From NCBI RefSeq assembly GCF_027625995.1, contig NZ_CP115397.1, positions 1 through 64,000 on the forward strand: a stretch of 64,000 nucleotides of DNA, written 5' to 3'. The position numbers were made by a program, and so were the translations under genes. The DNA comes from Hymenobacter yonginensis. Its GTDB lineage: Bacteria; Bacteroidota; Bacteroidia; Cytophagales; Hymenobacteraceae. Below are positions 1-6,536 of the stretch, in pieces. How positions within the stretch are numbered: the first letter of the stretch is position 1; the number at the start of each line of letters is the position of its first letter. Under the pieces are notes generated by a model. The model was not told the origin of the DNA, searched no databases, and saw nothing but the letters and a program-made list of their open reading frames with translations.

Positions 1-127
1 GATAATACAGATAATACAGATAATACAGATAATACAGATAATACGATTCTTATATCCGCTTTTTGTATTACCAGTATTGCTTGTATTATGCGTGTTACCC
101 GTGTTATTGATATTATGTATGTTATGC
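1..127. repeat. Two facing arrays of 9-bp repeats (putative partition site)
   Basis: Positions 1-45 hold five direct copies of a 9-bp unit (GATAATACA, last copy ending in G). Positions 65-127 hold seven degenerate 9-mers in the opposite orientation (for example GTATTACCA, GTGTTACCC, ATGTTATGC), all in one 9-bp register. Read on one strand the shared core is RTAAYAC. The same core forms an array directly before parA (3184-3273), so this is probably a centromere or a binding site for the ParB-like protein. The window starts inside the array, so it may extend to the left. The function is inferred. Confidence 0.65.
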
Positions 128-159
128 GTTTCAAAGCAGGGCAGGCGAAATGTATGTCT

Positions 160-195
160 GGTAACACCTGTAATATCGGTCACACGAATAACACC
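160..195. repeat. Small cluster of the 9-bp repeats
   Basis: Four consecutive 9-mers in register (GGTAACACC, TGTAATATC, GGTCACACG, AATAACACC) match the RTAAYAC core of the arrays at 1-127 and before parA. It is probably another site for the same DNA-binding protein. Confidence 0.5.
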
Positions 196-748
196 AGAAC
201 TCGCTTCCAGGGGCCCAGGTAGACCATGCCGGTAGCTTTGGGGAAGCCTGCCTATCAGTTTCAGCAGGCCACTTCAGCAGCATGATGGGGCGCCAATCGG
301 AAGTTTGTGAGATGACCTGCGTGGGGCGGCTTCGCGAGCATAAGAACGTCACCGTCGCGGCGCCAGGGTAGGCCACACCCCAGGATGCCAGGTGGCAAGG
401 CAAACAATGCCGAGTAACTGACAGCGTTGTTTCACAAGAATATATAGCTGAAAAGCAGATGCTTAAGCTAGTAAGCGCACGATAATGTTACCTGGTAACA
501 TCAATAATACCAGAGCGCCCGTCACGGCATCAGTAGGCGGGGCGGGCAGAGGATATCACAGACCGGAAACCGGCTAAACGAATGTTGGCGGCGAGCTGCG
601 CAACGTGGGAAGCAGCTTGTTTTGTGGCCTGTTAGTTTGGGGCTACCAGATGCTGTGTGGTGCAGCTGGTTTGTCGCCGGCTTTTCCCGGAGCGGCCTGG
701 GAACGATTTCGCCCGGCTGGCCCTGAAAATACCCGGTAAGGCGCTACC
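196..748. other. Non-coding stretch with one more repeat pair
   Basis: No convincing gene is seen. Positions 494-511 carry two further 9-mers (GGTAACATC, AATAATACC), preceded by an inverted half-site, so the 9-bp repeat family is spread over at least 500 bp. Short open frames here lack recognisable features. Confidence 0.4.
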
Positions 749-1285
749 CTAGCGCCTCACCGGGACCCGCAGCATGACGTCGAGCTCCTCGCCGACAGTG
801 AAGCCCAGCGCGTTGCCGTTGATGCCGAAGTCTCTGCGGTTCACCTTGAACTGGCCGGTGAACACGCCTTTGTCTCCTTGCTGGCTGAACTGAAACGGAA
901 TGGTCACTGGCTTCTTTACGCCGTGCAGGGTCAGGTCGCCGCGCACGGCATAGCCGCTGCCGACGCGGGTGAAGGCCGTCGACTGAAAATAGATTTTTGG
1001 ATAGGTCGCCACGTCGAACCAGTCTTCTCCGCGGGCATGCTTGTCTTTCAGAGAGTTTCCCGTTTTGATGGTGGCTGCGTCCACCGTCACGCGCATGGAG
1101 GCGCTGCTCAGCTCAGCCGGGTTGTAGGTGATGGTGCCCGTCAGGCCCGTGAAGGTGCCTTCAGCCCGGCTACCCGCAAACCTGATGGTGTAGTTGGGGT
1201 CGAGGTTCCAGCTGCTGACCAGCAGCCCGGCAATAGGGGCGAGCAGTAGCGCGGCTTTGGCCATCACGGGACGTAGAAGAAACAT
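749..1285 (-). CDS. YceI-family periplasmic lipid-binding-like protein
   Basis: This 178-residue protein has an N-terminal hydrophobic signal segment followed by a YceI beta-barrel pattern. It starts with WNLDPNYTIRF and continues with SSASMRVTVDAATIKTGN, a KHARGEDWFD motif, LTLHGVKKPVTIP and a final DFGINGNALGFTVGEELDV. YceI proteins are exported lipocalin-like barrels that bind isoprenoid or other amphiphilic lipids. The start at 1285 was chosen because it gives a signal peptide directly before the domain; a second ATG at 1264 is possible. The open frame runs further upstream into the tnpB element, but that part is a shadow of tnpB. The IS end lies only about 125 bp upstream, so the native promoter may have been replaced. 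Confidence 0.85.
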   Translation of the reverse strand: MFLLRPVMAKAALLLAPIAGLLVSSWNLDPNYTIRFAGSRAEGTFTGLTGTITYNPAELSSASMRVTVDAATIKTGNSLKDKHARGEDWFDVATYPKIYFQSTAFTRVGSGYAVRGDLTLHGVKKPVTIPFQFSQQGDKGVFTGQFKVNRRDFGINGNALGFTVGEELDVMLRVPVRR

Positions 1286-1394
1286 GGGCGGAGAAGGAAG
1301 GAGAAACCAGAGAAAAAAAGGACGGGACTGAAAACCCCAGGTGCCAGCAAGGCAGCAGCCGGTCGGGTAGCCCGTGCGGCAAATCGAGTGACTG

Positions 1395-1570
1395 GAAAAC
1401 GAACACCGGATTGACATCCTCTCCCGCCTAAAGGCAGGGAGATTCCCTTTGGCGCTGGATGTCCCCAGCGGAACGCAGGATATTTGCCGCAGCATTCTGG
1501 TCCCGGTTGTGTTCCGTTCCACAGGTGCTACAGCCCCACGTTCTTACCCCCAACGCGCTTAGTCCACTCG
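1395..1570 (-). ncRNA. Candidate omega (right-end) guide RNA of the tnpB element
   Basis: TnpB guide RNAs come from the 3' part of tnpB through the right end, with the guide taken from flanking DNA. Here such an RNA would read the last ~140 nt of tnpB, the hairpin at 1421-1441 and then ~16-20 nt of flank from 1410 downwards (TCCGGTGTTCGTTTTCC). The position follows from family knowledge. The 5' limit is a guess and transcription is not shown. Confidence 0.3.
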
Positions 1571-2477
1571 GACCCGTCCTTTCGGAACAGACCGAGCAAG
1601 TCACGGTGGAGAAAGATTCGTTGACTTCGAGGTACGTGATGCCGAGTCGTAGGCTCTTGTAGGAAAGCATCGTTTTGAAGTCTGCCCAACCGGCGTCTGA
1701 CACCGATTTAGCCATTGTTGTCTTTTTGAGTTTGGAACTACTCACATTGCCCACCACCAATACGTCGTACTCATTGGTCAGCAGCGTGGTTTGCTTGTGG
1801 TTCCAGTCTTTGCGCTTGTTCTTAATCTTGGCGTGAATCCGCGTTACCTGCTTTTTCTTGCGGGCACGTTGCGCCGTGGCAAGCTGCACTTCAAAGGTGC
1901 GCGTCAGGCTTTCGCGTGTGAGTTCTACACCGTCTGAGAGCGTTGCCAGCGTTTTCAACCCGAGGTCGATACCGGCTTGCTTGCCAGTTGGCGCACGTTC
2001 GGGCGTGAGGTCTTCACAGACGAAGTTCACGTACCAGCGCCCTTGCGCATCTTCGGCAAACGAGCCGAAGCGCACCTTGCCGGGCAATGGACGCGAAGAC
2101 CAGAAGCGGAACGTATGCCCGTTGTACGTTACGCTATCGGCGCTAACCTTCACGCCCACGGCTTTGAACGGTATCCAACCGAGGCTACGCTTGCGGCTAC
2201 GCCAGTTGAGTTTCGGGCGCTTGAACTGCTTGCCACACTTGGCGTATTCATCCACTACGGCTTGCACCGTTTGGCTATGCAAGCCCAGCTCTTTACCAAC
2301 GCCAGCGGTCAACTTATGCAGGTCGAAGGCAGAAAGCAGCTTGCGGCGAAACGACCACTGATAGGCATTGCGCTCGTTGCAGTAGTTCCAGATATCGTTA
2401 CACGCCCAGCCCAGCTTGCGCAGGCGAACCCGGCAAGCTGAATCTTTGAGGCGGAAACGATACGTGGTGAGTTTCAT
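1428..2477 (-). CDS. tnpB: TnpB, RNA-guided endonuclease of an IS200/IS605-type element
   Basis: This 349-residue protein has the TnpB layout: an N-terminal helical region (MKLTTYRFRLKDSACR), RuvC-I with GIDLGLKTLATLSDG, RuvC-II at VLVVGNVSSSKL, a C4 zinc finger (CSVC and CSTC) and RuvC-III with HNRDQNAAANI. Family members use an RNA made from the element's right end to cut the empty target site and so keep the element. The usual RuvC-II glutamate is a glycine here (VVGNV). A glutamate pair sits about 42-45 residues later in YLEVNESFS, where most TnpBs have a proline (VDPxxTS). This resembles the relocated glutamate described for some TnpB and Fanzor proteins, so the enzyme need not be dead. 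A -7-like TATGTTTA lies just before the ATG. Confidence 0.9.
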   Translation of the reverse strand: MKLTTYRFRLKDSACRVRLRKLGWACNDIWNYCNERNAYQWSFRRKLLSAFDLHKLTAGVGKELGLHSQTVQAVVDEYAKCGKQFKRPKLNWRSRKRSLGWIPFKAVGVKVSADSVTYNGHTFRFWSSRPLPGKVRFGSFAEDAQGRWYVNFVCEDLTPERAPTGKQAGIDLGLKTLATLSDGVELTRESLTRTFEVQLATAQRARKKKQVTRIHAKIKNKRKDWNHKQTTLLTNEYDVLVVGNVSSSKLKKTTMAKSVSDAGWADFKTMLSYKSLRLGITYLEVNESFSTVTCSVCSERTGPSGLSALGVRTWGCSTCGTEHNRDQNAAANILRSAGDIQRQRESPCL

Positions 2478-2502
2478 TTGATAAACATACGAAACAACAT
2501 AC

Positions 2503-2510
2503 TATATTTG
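2503..2510 (+). promoter_or_regulatory. Bacteroidota -7 box for the small RHH gene
   Basis: TATATTTG matches TAnnTTTG exactly and ends only 4 nt before the ATG at 2515, suggesting an almost leaderless transcript. A TTTG lies about 22 nt upstream. On the other strand TATGTTTA stands just as close to the tnpB start, giving a compact divergent promoter. Confidence 0.55.
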
Positions 2511-2514
2511 CAAC

Positions 2515-2700
2515 ATGAGCAAGCAAAAACCACCCTATCAAGTGCGTATGTCGGATGAACTCTATGCTCTTGCGCAAGCCAAAGCGAAAGCCCTTGGCAT
2601 CTCATTTGCCGCCTACGTGCGCCTGTTAATCGCCAAAGACAGCAACGATTCAGTTCACGTTTCCCATCCCCTGCCTAAAGGCGAGGGGCTTTCAACTTAG
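2515..2700 (+). CDS. Small ribbon-helix-helix protein inside the tnpB element
   Basis: This 61-residue protein begins MSKQKPPYQVRMSDELYALA, a short beta strand followed by a helix, then KALGISFAAYVRLLIAK, the second RHH helix. This is the Arc/MetJ/CopG-type DNA-binding fold. It is transcribed divergently from tnpB and lies between the element's hairpins. Its last 13 codons are encoded by the left-end hairpin (2668-2688) and the stop codon falls at the element edge. It could repress the shared promoter region or act on the ends in transposition; both are inferences. It is not a TnpA, as there is no HUH or Tyr motif. Confidence 0.6.
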   Translation: MSKQKPPYQVRMSDELYALAQAKAKALGISFAAYVRLLIAKDSNDSVHVSHPLPKGEGLST

Positions 2701-3183
2701 CGTAACCTGAGCAATGGCCGTCTGTTTGGCATAGCACCTGCCGGCGCCTCATCCGTCGCAGGAAGAGAGGGCCGGCATGCTTGCGGAGCATCTTCAGGGC
2801 AATATGTAGATCAGCCCCAGGACGGCCAGGTCGTGGAAGCGGTGGTAGGTGATGGCGTCGCGCTCATGCTTGCTACCACCCCGCCGGGCCGGATAACTGT
2901 GCCAGGAGCGAGACAAAGCGCGACAGGAGGGAGGGGCACACTGAATGCTGTGACAAAAATCGGCTTTGAACTCAAGGCCGACACGGGCAGTGAGTTCGGA
3001 GACTGCGACTGCCCCATATTTCTTGATGCACGCCATACTCTTGTGCCTTCTGCGCGGGCGCTACGAACGCCCGGACGACCCGCACTGGGTCTTCACCAAG
3101 CAGGCCTGCGCCCTCGTTACCCTCAAGACCTGCTTGCGGTTTTGCTGGAAAATCTGAAGCACGAGGTAATCTAGAGCACATAT
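2701..3183. other. Gene-poor stretch with unidentified coding relics
   Basis: No intact gene is seen. The minus frame ending at 2794 has a gene-like tail (KHERDAITYHRFHDLAVLGLI) that could be the C-terminus of a lost transposase or other protein. The plus frame ending near 3157 reads RYERPDDPHWVFTKQACALV. Neither could be assigned to a family. It looks like decayed sequence between the IS and the partition locus. Confidence 0.3.
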
Positions 3184-3273
3184 AGTAACACTAGTAACAT
3201 AAATAATACGGATAACCCGATGCGCATGAGTAACACTATATTCATGGATAACTTCGATAACCTTCGTAATATT
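3184..3273. promoter_or_regulatory. 9-bp repeat array before parA (operator/centromere)
   Basis: Ten consecutive 9-bp registers fill 3184-3273. Eight match RRTAAYNNN (AGTAACACT, AGTAACATA, AATAATACG, GATAACCCG, AGTAACACT, GATAACTTC, GATAACCTT, CGTAATATT); registers five and seven have drifted. The array ends 5 bp before the parA ATG, so a protein bound here would cover the promoter. In type Ib partition loci the RHH protein binds such arrays, both to repress the operon and to form the segregation complex. That role is inferred here. Confidence 0.65.
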
Positions 3274-3278
3274 GGCCC

Positions 3279-4022
3279 ATGGCTAAAATCATTGCACTGA
3301 GCAACCAGAAAGGGGGCGTTGGTAAAACCACTTCCACCGTGAACATCGGCGCCGGCCTGGCCCGTGCCGGCCATAAGGTGGTGCTGATTGACCTGGACCC
3401 GCAGATCAACCTGACGCGCGGCCTGCGCCTCGACCATTCCGAAAACAATATCTACGGCGCCCTGCTAGGCGAATATGCGTTCCGGGCCCAGCCGCTGCAG
3501 CCCAACCTGGCCGTGGTGCCCGGGGCCCCGGCTTTGTCGAGCTTCGACAAGGTGAAGGGTGACGAGCTGGACCGCGAGTACCTGCTCAAGGACCTGCTCA
3601 CGCCCATCCTCGACAAGTGCGACTTTATTCTGCTGGACTGCCCGCCGGCCCTGGGGCTGATTACGCTCAACGCCTACGCCTGCGCCGACTCGCTGCTGAT
3701 TCCGCTGGAGGCGCAACTCTACGCTACCGACGGCCTGGAAAAGGTGCTGGAGCTGGTCTCGCGGGTACAGCGCCGCCTCAACCCGACCCTGAAGATTGAC
3801 GGCATCTTCTTCACCCGCTTCGACGGCCGCAAGATTCTGCGGCGCGAAACGGCCGAAGCCATCCGCGAGAAATACCCCGAGCTGGTGCTGCGCAACGTCA
3901 TCCGCGAAACCATCGGGCTGGGGGAGGCCCCCCACCTGGGCCAGGACATCTTCTCCTACGCCCCCAACAGCTCCGGCGCTACCGACTACCAGCAGCTCAT
4001 TGCCGAAATCCTCACCCGCTAA
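3279..4022 (+). CDS. parA: ParA-family partition ATPase
   Basis: This 247-residue protein is a small, type Ib-sized ParA without an N-terminal HTH. The deviant Walker A motif KGGVGKTT is at residues 11-18, the A' motif at VVLIDLDPQ and the Walker B motif at FILLDCPPALG. ParA binds DNA non-specifically in its ATP form and moves plasmid copies apart when stimulated by its centromere-bound partner. The gene directly follows the 9-bp repeat array and is 12 bp upstream of the RHH partner gene, forming the usual parA-parB order. No other ParA-like gene was found in the window, so this is the likely stabilisation module of the replicon. Confidence 0.95.
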   Translation: MAKIIALSNQKGGVGKTTSTVNIGAGLARAGHKVVLIDLDPQINLTRGLRLDHSENNIYGALLGEYAFRAQPLQPNLAVVPGAPALSSFDKVKGDELDREYLLKDLLTPILDKCDFILLDCPPALGLITLNAYACADSLLIPLEAQLYATDGLEKVLELVSRVQRRLNPTLKIDGIFFTRFDGRKILRRETAEAIREKYPELVLRNVIRETIGLGEAPHLGQDIFSYAPNSSGATDYQQLIAEILTR

Positions 4023-4034
4023 CCTTCCTTCCGC

Positions 4035-4664
4035 ATGGCCAAGTCCTTCAAGCAGCTGTCCTCCGGCACCGCCCAGCCCACTAAACGCACCTCGGAAATA
4101 GACCTGCTCGACTTCCTGGAGCAGGACCGCCAGACCACCGCGGCCACCCCGGAGCCAGCCGTGGCCGCAGCACCTGCCGCCGCACCTGTTACGGATAGCT
4201 CCGGCAGCACCGCCCCGGCCAAACCCGGCCGCCGCCCGGCCGCCGCTCCAGCTGCTCCGGAAGCTGCCGCGCCTGCCCGCAAGGCCCCCGGCCGCCCGAA
4301 GGCCGTCGCGCCGGCCCGGCCGACGCCGGTTACCGAAAGTGCCGATGTTACAGATGTTACTAGTGTTACTGCTGCCACAACAGTTGCCGAAGCAGCTGTT
4401 GGCACGGCGGCGACCGGTGTGGAGGAAGCGTCCGACAGCGACGTGCGGCAGACCTTCGTGCTGAGCCGGCAGTACCTGGAGAAGCTGAAAAACTTTGTGC
4501 ACACCCAGCGCATGGGCGGCCAGTACGACTTCACCCAGAAGCAGGCCCTGCACCAGGCCCTGGACCTGCTGTTTGATAACGCCGAGATTGAGGAGCGCCC
4601 GCTGCAGATCCGGCAGAAAGAGGAAGTGCGGCGCCAGCAGATCCGCAAGGGGCGGGGCCGGTAG
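4035..4664 (+). CDS. Atypical ParB: Ala/Pro-rich linker plus ribbon-helix-helix domain
   Basis: This 209-residue protein has three parts. The first ~30 residues (MAKSFKQLSSGTAQPTKRTS) are basic and could contact ParA. Residues ~40-130 form a low-complexity linker rich in Ala, Pro, Thr and Val. The C-terminal region has an RHH pattern: strand RQTFVLS, helix RQYLEKLKNFVHTQR and helix TQKQALHQALDLLF, then a basic tail ending KGRGR. There is no classical ParB nuclease-like domain. Its position after parA and next to repeat arrays indicates a centromere-binding protein. Unlike most RHH partners, which are about 70-110 residues, it is twice as long because of the linker. The gene carries three of the 9-bp repeats within its reading frame. 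Confidence 0.75.
   Translation: MAKSFKQLSSGTAQPTKRTSEIDLLDFLEQDRQTTAATPEPAVAAAPAAAPVTDSSGSTAPAKPGRRPAAAPAAPEAAAPARKAPGRPKAVAPARPTPVTESADVTDVTSVTAATTVAEAAVGTAATGVEEASDSDVRQTFVLSRQYLEKLKNFVHTQRMGGQYDFTQKQALHQALDLLFDNAEIEERPLQIRQKEEVRRQQIRKGRGR
4344..4370. repeat. Three 9-bp repeats inside the parB-like gene
   Basis: GATGTTACA, GATGTTACT and AGTGTTACT follow one another and are the inverted form of the RTAAC core found before parA. In frame they encode Asp-Val-Thr, Asp-Val-Thr, Ser-Val-Thr in the linker. They may be an intragenic binding site or simply a coincidence of a repetitive linker. Confidence 0.45.
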
Positions 4665-5054
4665 GGGAGGGGTTTGCCTGTCTGGCCGGCCGGAGCTGTA
4701 CCGCTGTGTGGGCTGCATCCATTCAAAGTCACTGGAGTTGCCGCGGAGTCGGATTCCCATGAAGTGGATTATCCCGTAGGATTGGCTGGGAGCCGTTGAA
4801 AGCCGGCCACGAGGTCAGCAGGATTCGGCCCACCATTCCCAGGCATGTTTCGCCGGCAACGGTCAGGAGCCGGCCAGCATCGACATCATGCCCCGAAGCC
4901 GGAATTTGCCGGGCTTTTCGCCAAGCTCTGAACCGGCTCCGGTACAATGCGCTTGCCCTGACTGACCGGCATCCGTTAGCGGGAGAAGGGCAGCAGGCGA
5001 GGCAGGGCGCCACCCATGGCCCGCCCGGCGGCAGGAATTCCCTATGTTCGACAC
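4665..5054. other. Intergenic stretch, nothing recognised
   Basis: It lies between the partition operon and the TetR gene. The open frames across it have no recognisable domain and look like by-products of high GC. Confidence 0.4.
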
Positions 5055-5624
5055 ATGAAAGAAGACCCCACGGCCATCTGGCTGCAGACGGGCTACGCCC
5101 TGTTTGCAGCCACCGGCCCCGACGGCCTGAAAGTGGAGGTGCTGGCCCGCAAGGTGGGCATCAGCAAGTCCTCGTTTTACCACCATTTCGCTGATTTGGA
5201 GGTGTTCACCCGGCAGCTGCTGCGCTACCACGTCGGGCAGGCGCGGCTGCTGGCCCGGCGCGAGGCGGCGTGTGAGAGCCTTGACCCCGGCCTGATTACG
5301 GTGCTGCTGGAACACAGCACGGACCTGCTGTTTCAGAGGCAGCTGCGGGTGCACCGCCGGCACGGCCTCTATGCCGAGTGCCTGGTAGAGGCTTCGGGGC
5401 CGGCGGCTGAAGCGTTTCTGGCCCTCTGGGCGCGGGAGCTGCCCCCGCACCTGACGCCCCACCTGCTGGGCGGGGTGTTTCAACTGGCCCTGGAAAACTT
5501 CTACCTGCAGCTGACCGACGCCACGCTGACCCGCGAGTGGCTCTCGGCCTACTTCCGTCAACTTACGCAACTGGTGCGCACGCTCAGCGCGGGCGGGGCG
5601 CCCACATTGGACGGTAGCGGCTAA
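5055..5624 (+). CDS. TetR/AcrR-family transcriptional regulator
   Basis: This 189-residue protein has an N-terminal TetR HTH: LKVEVLARKVGISKSSFYHHFADLEVF, quoted in part as ARKVGISKSSFYHHF. It is followed by an all-helical ligand domain of about 130 residues. TetR proteins repress nearby or remote operons until a small ligand binds. The start at 5055 (MKEDPTAIW) places the HTH at the normal distance; an upstream ATG at 5016 adds 13 unlikely residues. It lies before a small membrane protein gene and the copper island. Whether it controls either cannot be seen, as no clear palindromic operator was found. Confidence 0.85.
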   Translation: MKEDPTAIWLQTGYALFAATGPDGLKVEVLARKVGISKSSFYHHFADLEVFTRQLLRYHVGQARLLARREAACESLDPGLITVLLEHSTDLLFQRQLRVHRRHGLYAECLVEASGPAAEAFLALWARELPPHLTPHLLGGVFQLALENFYLQLTDATLTREWLSAYFRQLTQLVRTLSAGGAPTLDGSG

Positions 5625-5679
5625 AATCCGCGCCGGCGGGGCCTTACCTATGTGGCGGATTCACCAATTCAGCCCCATT

Positions 5680-6114
5680 ATGCCGCATTATTTCAGCTCA
5701 CACAGATTTCACCGGTTCTGGCTTAAAGTCACCGCGCTGGTAGTCGGCTCGTTCGGGCCGGTATTCACGCTGGGCACGCGGGCGGCCACGGCCGGCCCCG
5801 CCCGCTTTACACTAGACCTGCTAAGCTGGCCTCTGGATGGCAGCAGCACCTTTGCGGCCCCCGACACCCGCTTTCTGTCGGCCCTGACGGGTGGCTTTCT
5901 GGCCGGCTGGGGCGTGATGATCTGGCTGCTAGCCGGGCGCGTCTACGATCAGGCGCCGGAGGACGTGCGCAAAGCAGTGCTCGGAGGCGTGCTCACTTGG
6001 TTTGTGCTGGACAGCGCCGGCTCGGTGGCCTCGGGCAACCCATCCAACGCGGGCTTCAACGTGCTGGTGCTGCTGCTGGCCGTGGGCCCGCTCTGGCGGC
6101 CGGCCCGCACCTGA
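5680..6114 (+). CDS. Small integral membrane protein of unknown function
   Basis: This protein of about 144 residues (start at 5680, MPHYFSSHRF; ATG 5650 is also possible) has four likely membrane segments: FWLKVTALVVGSFGPVFTLG near the N-terminus, FLAGWGVMIWLLAG, AVLGGVLTWFVLD and a final VLVLLLAVGPLW. It starts 55 bp after the TetR stop on the same strand, so the two may be co-transcribed and it may be the regulator's target. I do not recognise the family. Confidence 0.65.
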   Translation: MPHYFSSHRFHRFWLKVTALVVGSFGPVFTLGTRAATAGPARFTLDLLSWPLDGSSTFAAPDTRFLSALTGGFLAGWGVMIWLLAGRVYDQAPEDVRKAVLGGVLTWFVLDSAGSVASGNPSNAGFNVLVLLLAVGPLWRPART

Positions 6115-6152
6115 GCGTGGCGGGCAGGCCGCCAGAGCAGCGGGGCCGGCAC

Positions 6153-6530
6153 TCACTTCACTACCAGACGGCCGCGCAGCATGCCCATGCCGCAGGTAAA
6201 CGCAAACGTGCCCGCCTGCTGGGGCAGCAGCTCTACCAATGTGGTTTTGAAGGCCGGCAGGTCGCGGCGGATGCTGAAGTCGGGGAGCAGCAGCTCCTCG
6301 GAACAGCTGTTTTCCTCGTCGCGGTAAAAGCTTAGCTGCACGGGCTTGCCGCGCTCCACCTCAATTACGTCGGGCGAGTAGCCGCCTTTCACGGTGATAT
6401 CCACCTGCTGCACGCCGCCGGAGGACGATACGGCGCTGGTCGTCGGGCGGGCGGAGAGGAAGAAGTACCAGACCACGAAGGCGGCCAGGGCCAGCCCCAC
6501 CAGGGTTACAATGATTTCGGTAGTATCCAT
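6153..6530 (-). CDS. Membrane-anchored cupredoxin-domain protein
   Basis: This 125-residue protein has one N-terminal membrane helix (IIVTLVGLALAAFVVWYFF) and then a cupredoxin-like barrel (VDITVKGGYSPDVIEVERGK, PVQLSFYRDEENSCSEELL). It ends TFAFTCGMGMLRGRLVV, which supplies the Cys and Met copper ligands typical of the family. Family members bind a single copper ion on the outer face of the inner membrane. It is 6 bp downstream of copA on the same strand and is surely in its operon. It probably accepts copper exported by CopA or buffers periplasmic copper; that role is inferred. Confidence 0.85.
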   Translation of the reverse strand: MDTTEIIVTLVGLALAAFVVWYFFLSARPTTSAVSSSGGVQQVDITVKGGYSPDVIEVERGKPVQLSFYRDEENSCSEELLLPDFSIRRDLPAFKTTLVELLPQQAGTFAFTCGMGMLRGRLVVK

Positions 6531-6536
6531 GGGTGG

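Larger units (their letters stand above)
1411..2698. mobile_element. IS200/IS605-type element lacking tnpA (tnpB plus small RHH gene)
   Basis: The element holds tnpB (minus strand) and a divergent 61-residue RHH gene. Both ends carry a subterminal hairpin with the same architecture on the plus strand: a 5-bp stem, GCC, loop TAAA, GGC, one bulged base and the closing stem (1421-1441 and 2668-2688). The tnpB 3' end meets TTGAC at 1411-1415, like the right ends of IS605-family elements, where the minus strand finishes ...GTCAA. No Y1 transposase (TnpA) is present, so mobility would need a TnpA in trans. The exact left boundary near 2695-2698 is uncertain by a few bases. Confidence 0.75.

Noticed and set aside
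1-127. CRISPR array
   Set aside because: The units are 9 bp, contiguous and degenerate, with no spacers and no cas genes.
131-403. 90-residue ORF on the minus strand
   Set aside because: It overlaps the 9-bp repeats and has no recognisable domain or upstream signals.
4796-5194. ORF between the partition operon and the TetR gene
   Set aside because: It overlaps the well-supported TetR gene in another frame and has low-complexity, shadow-like composition.
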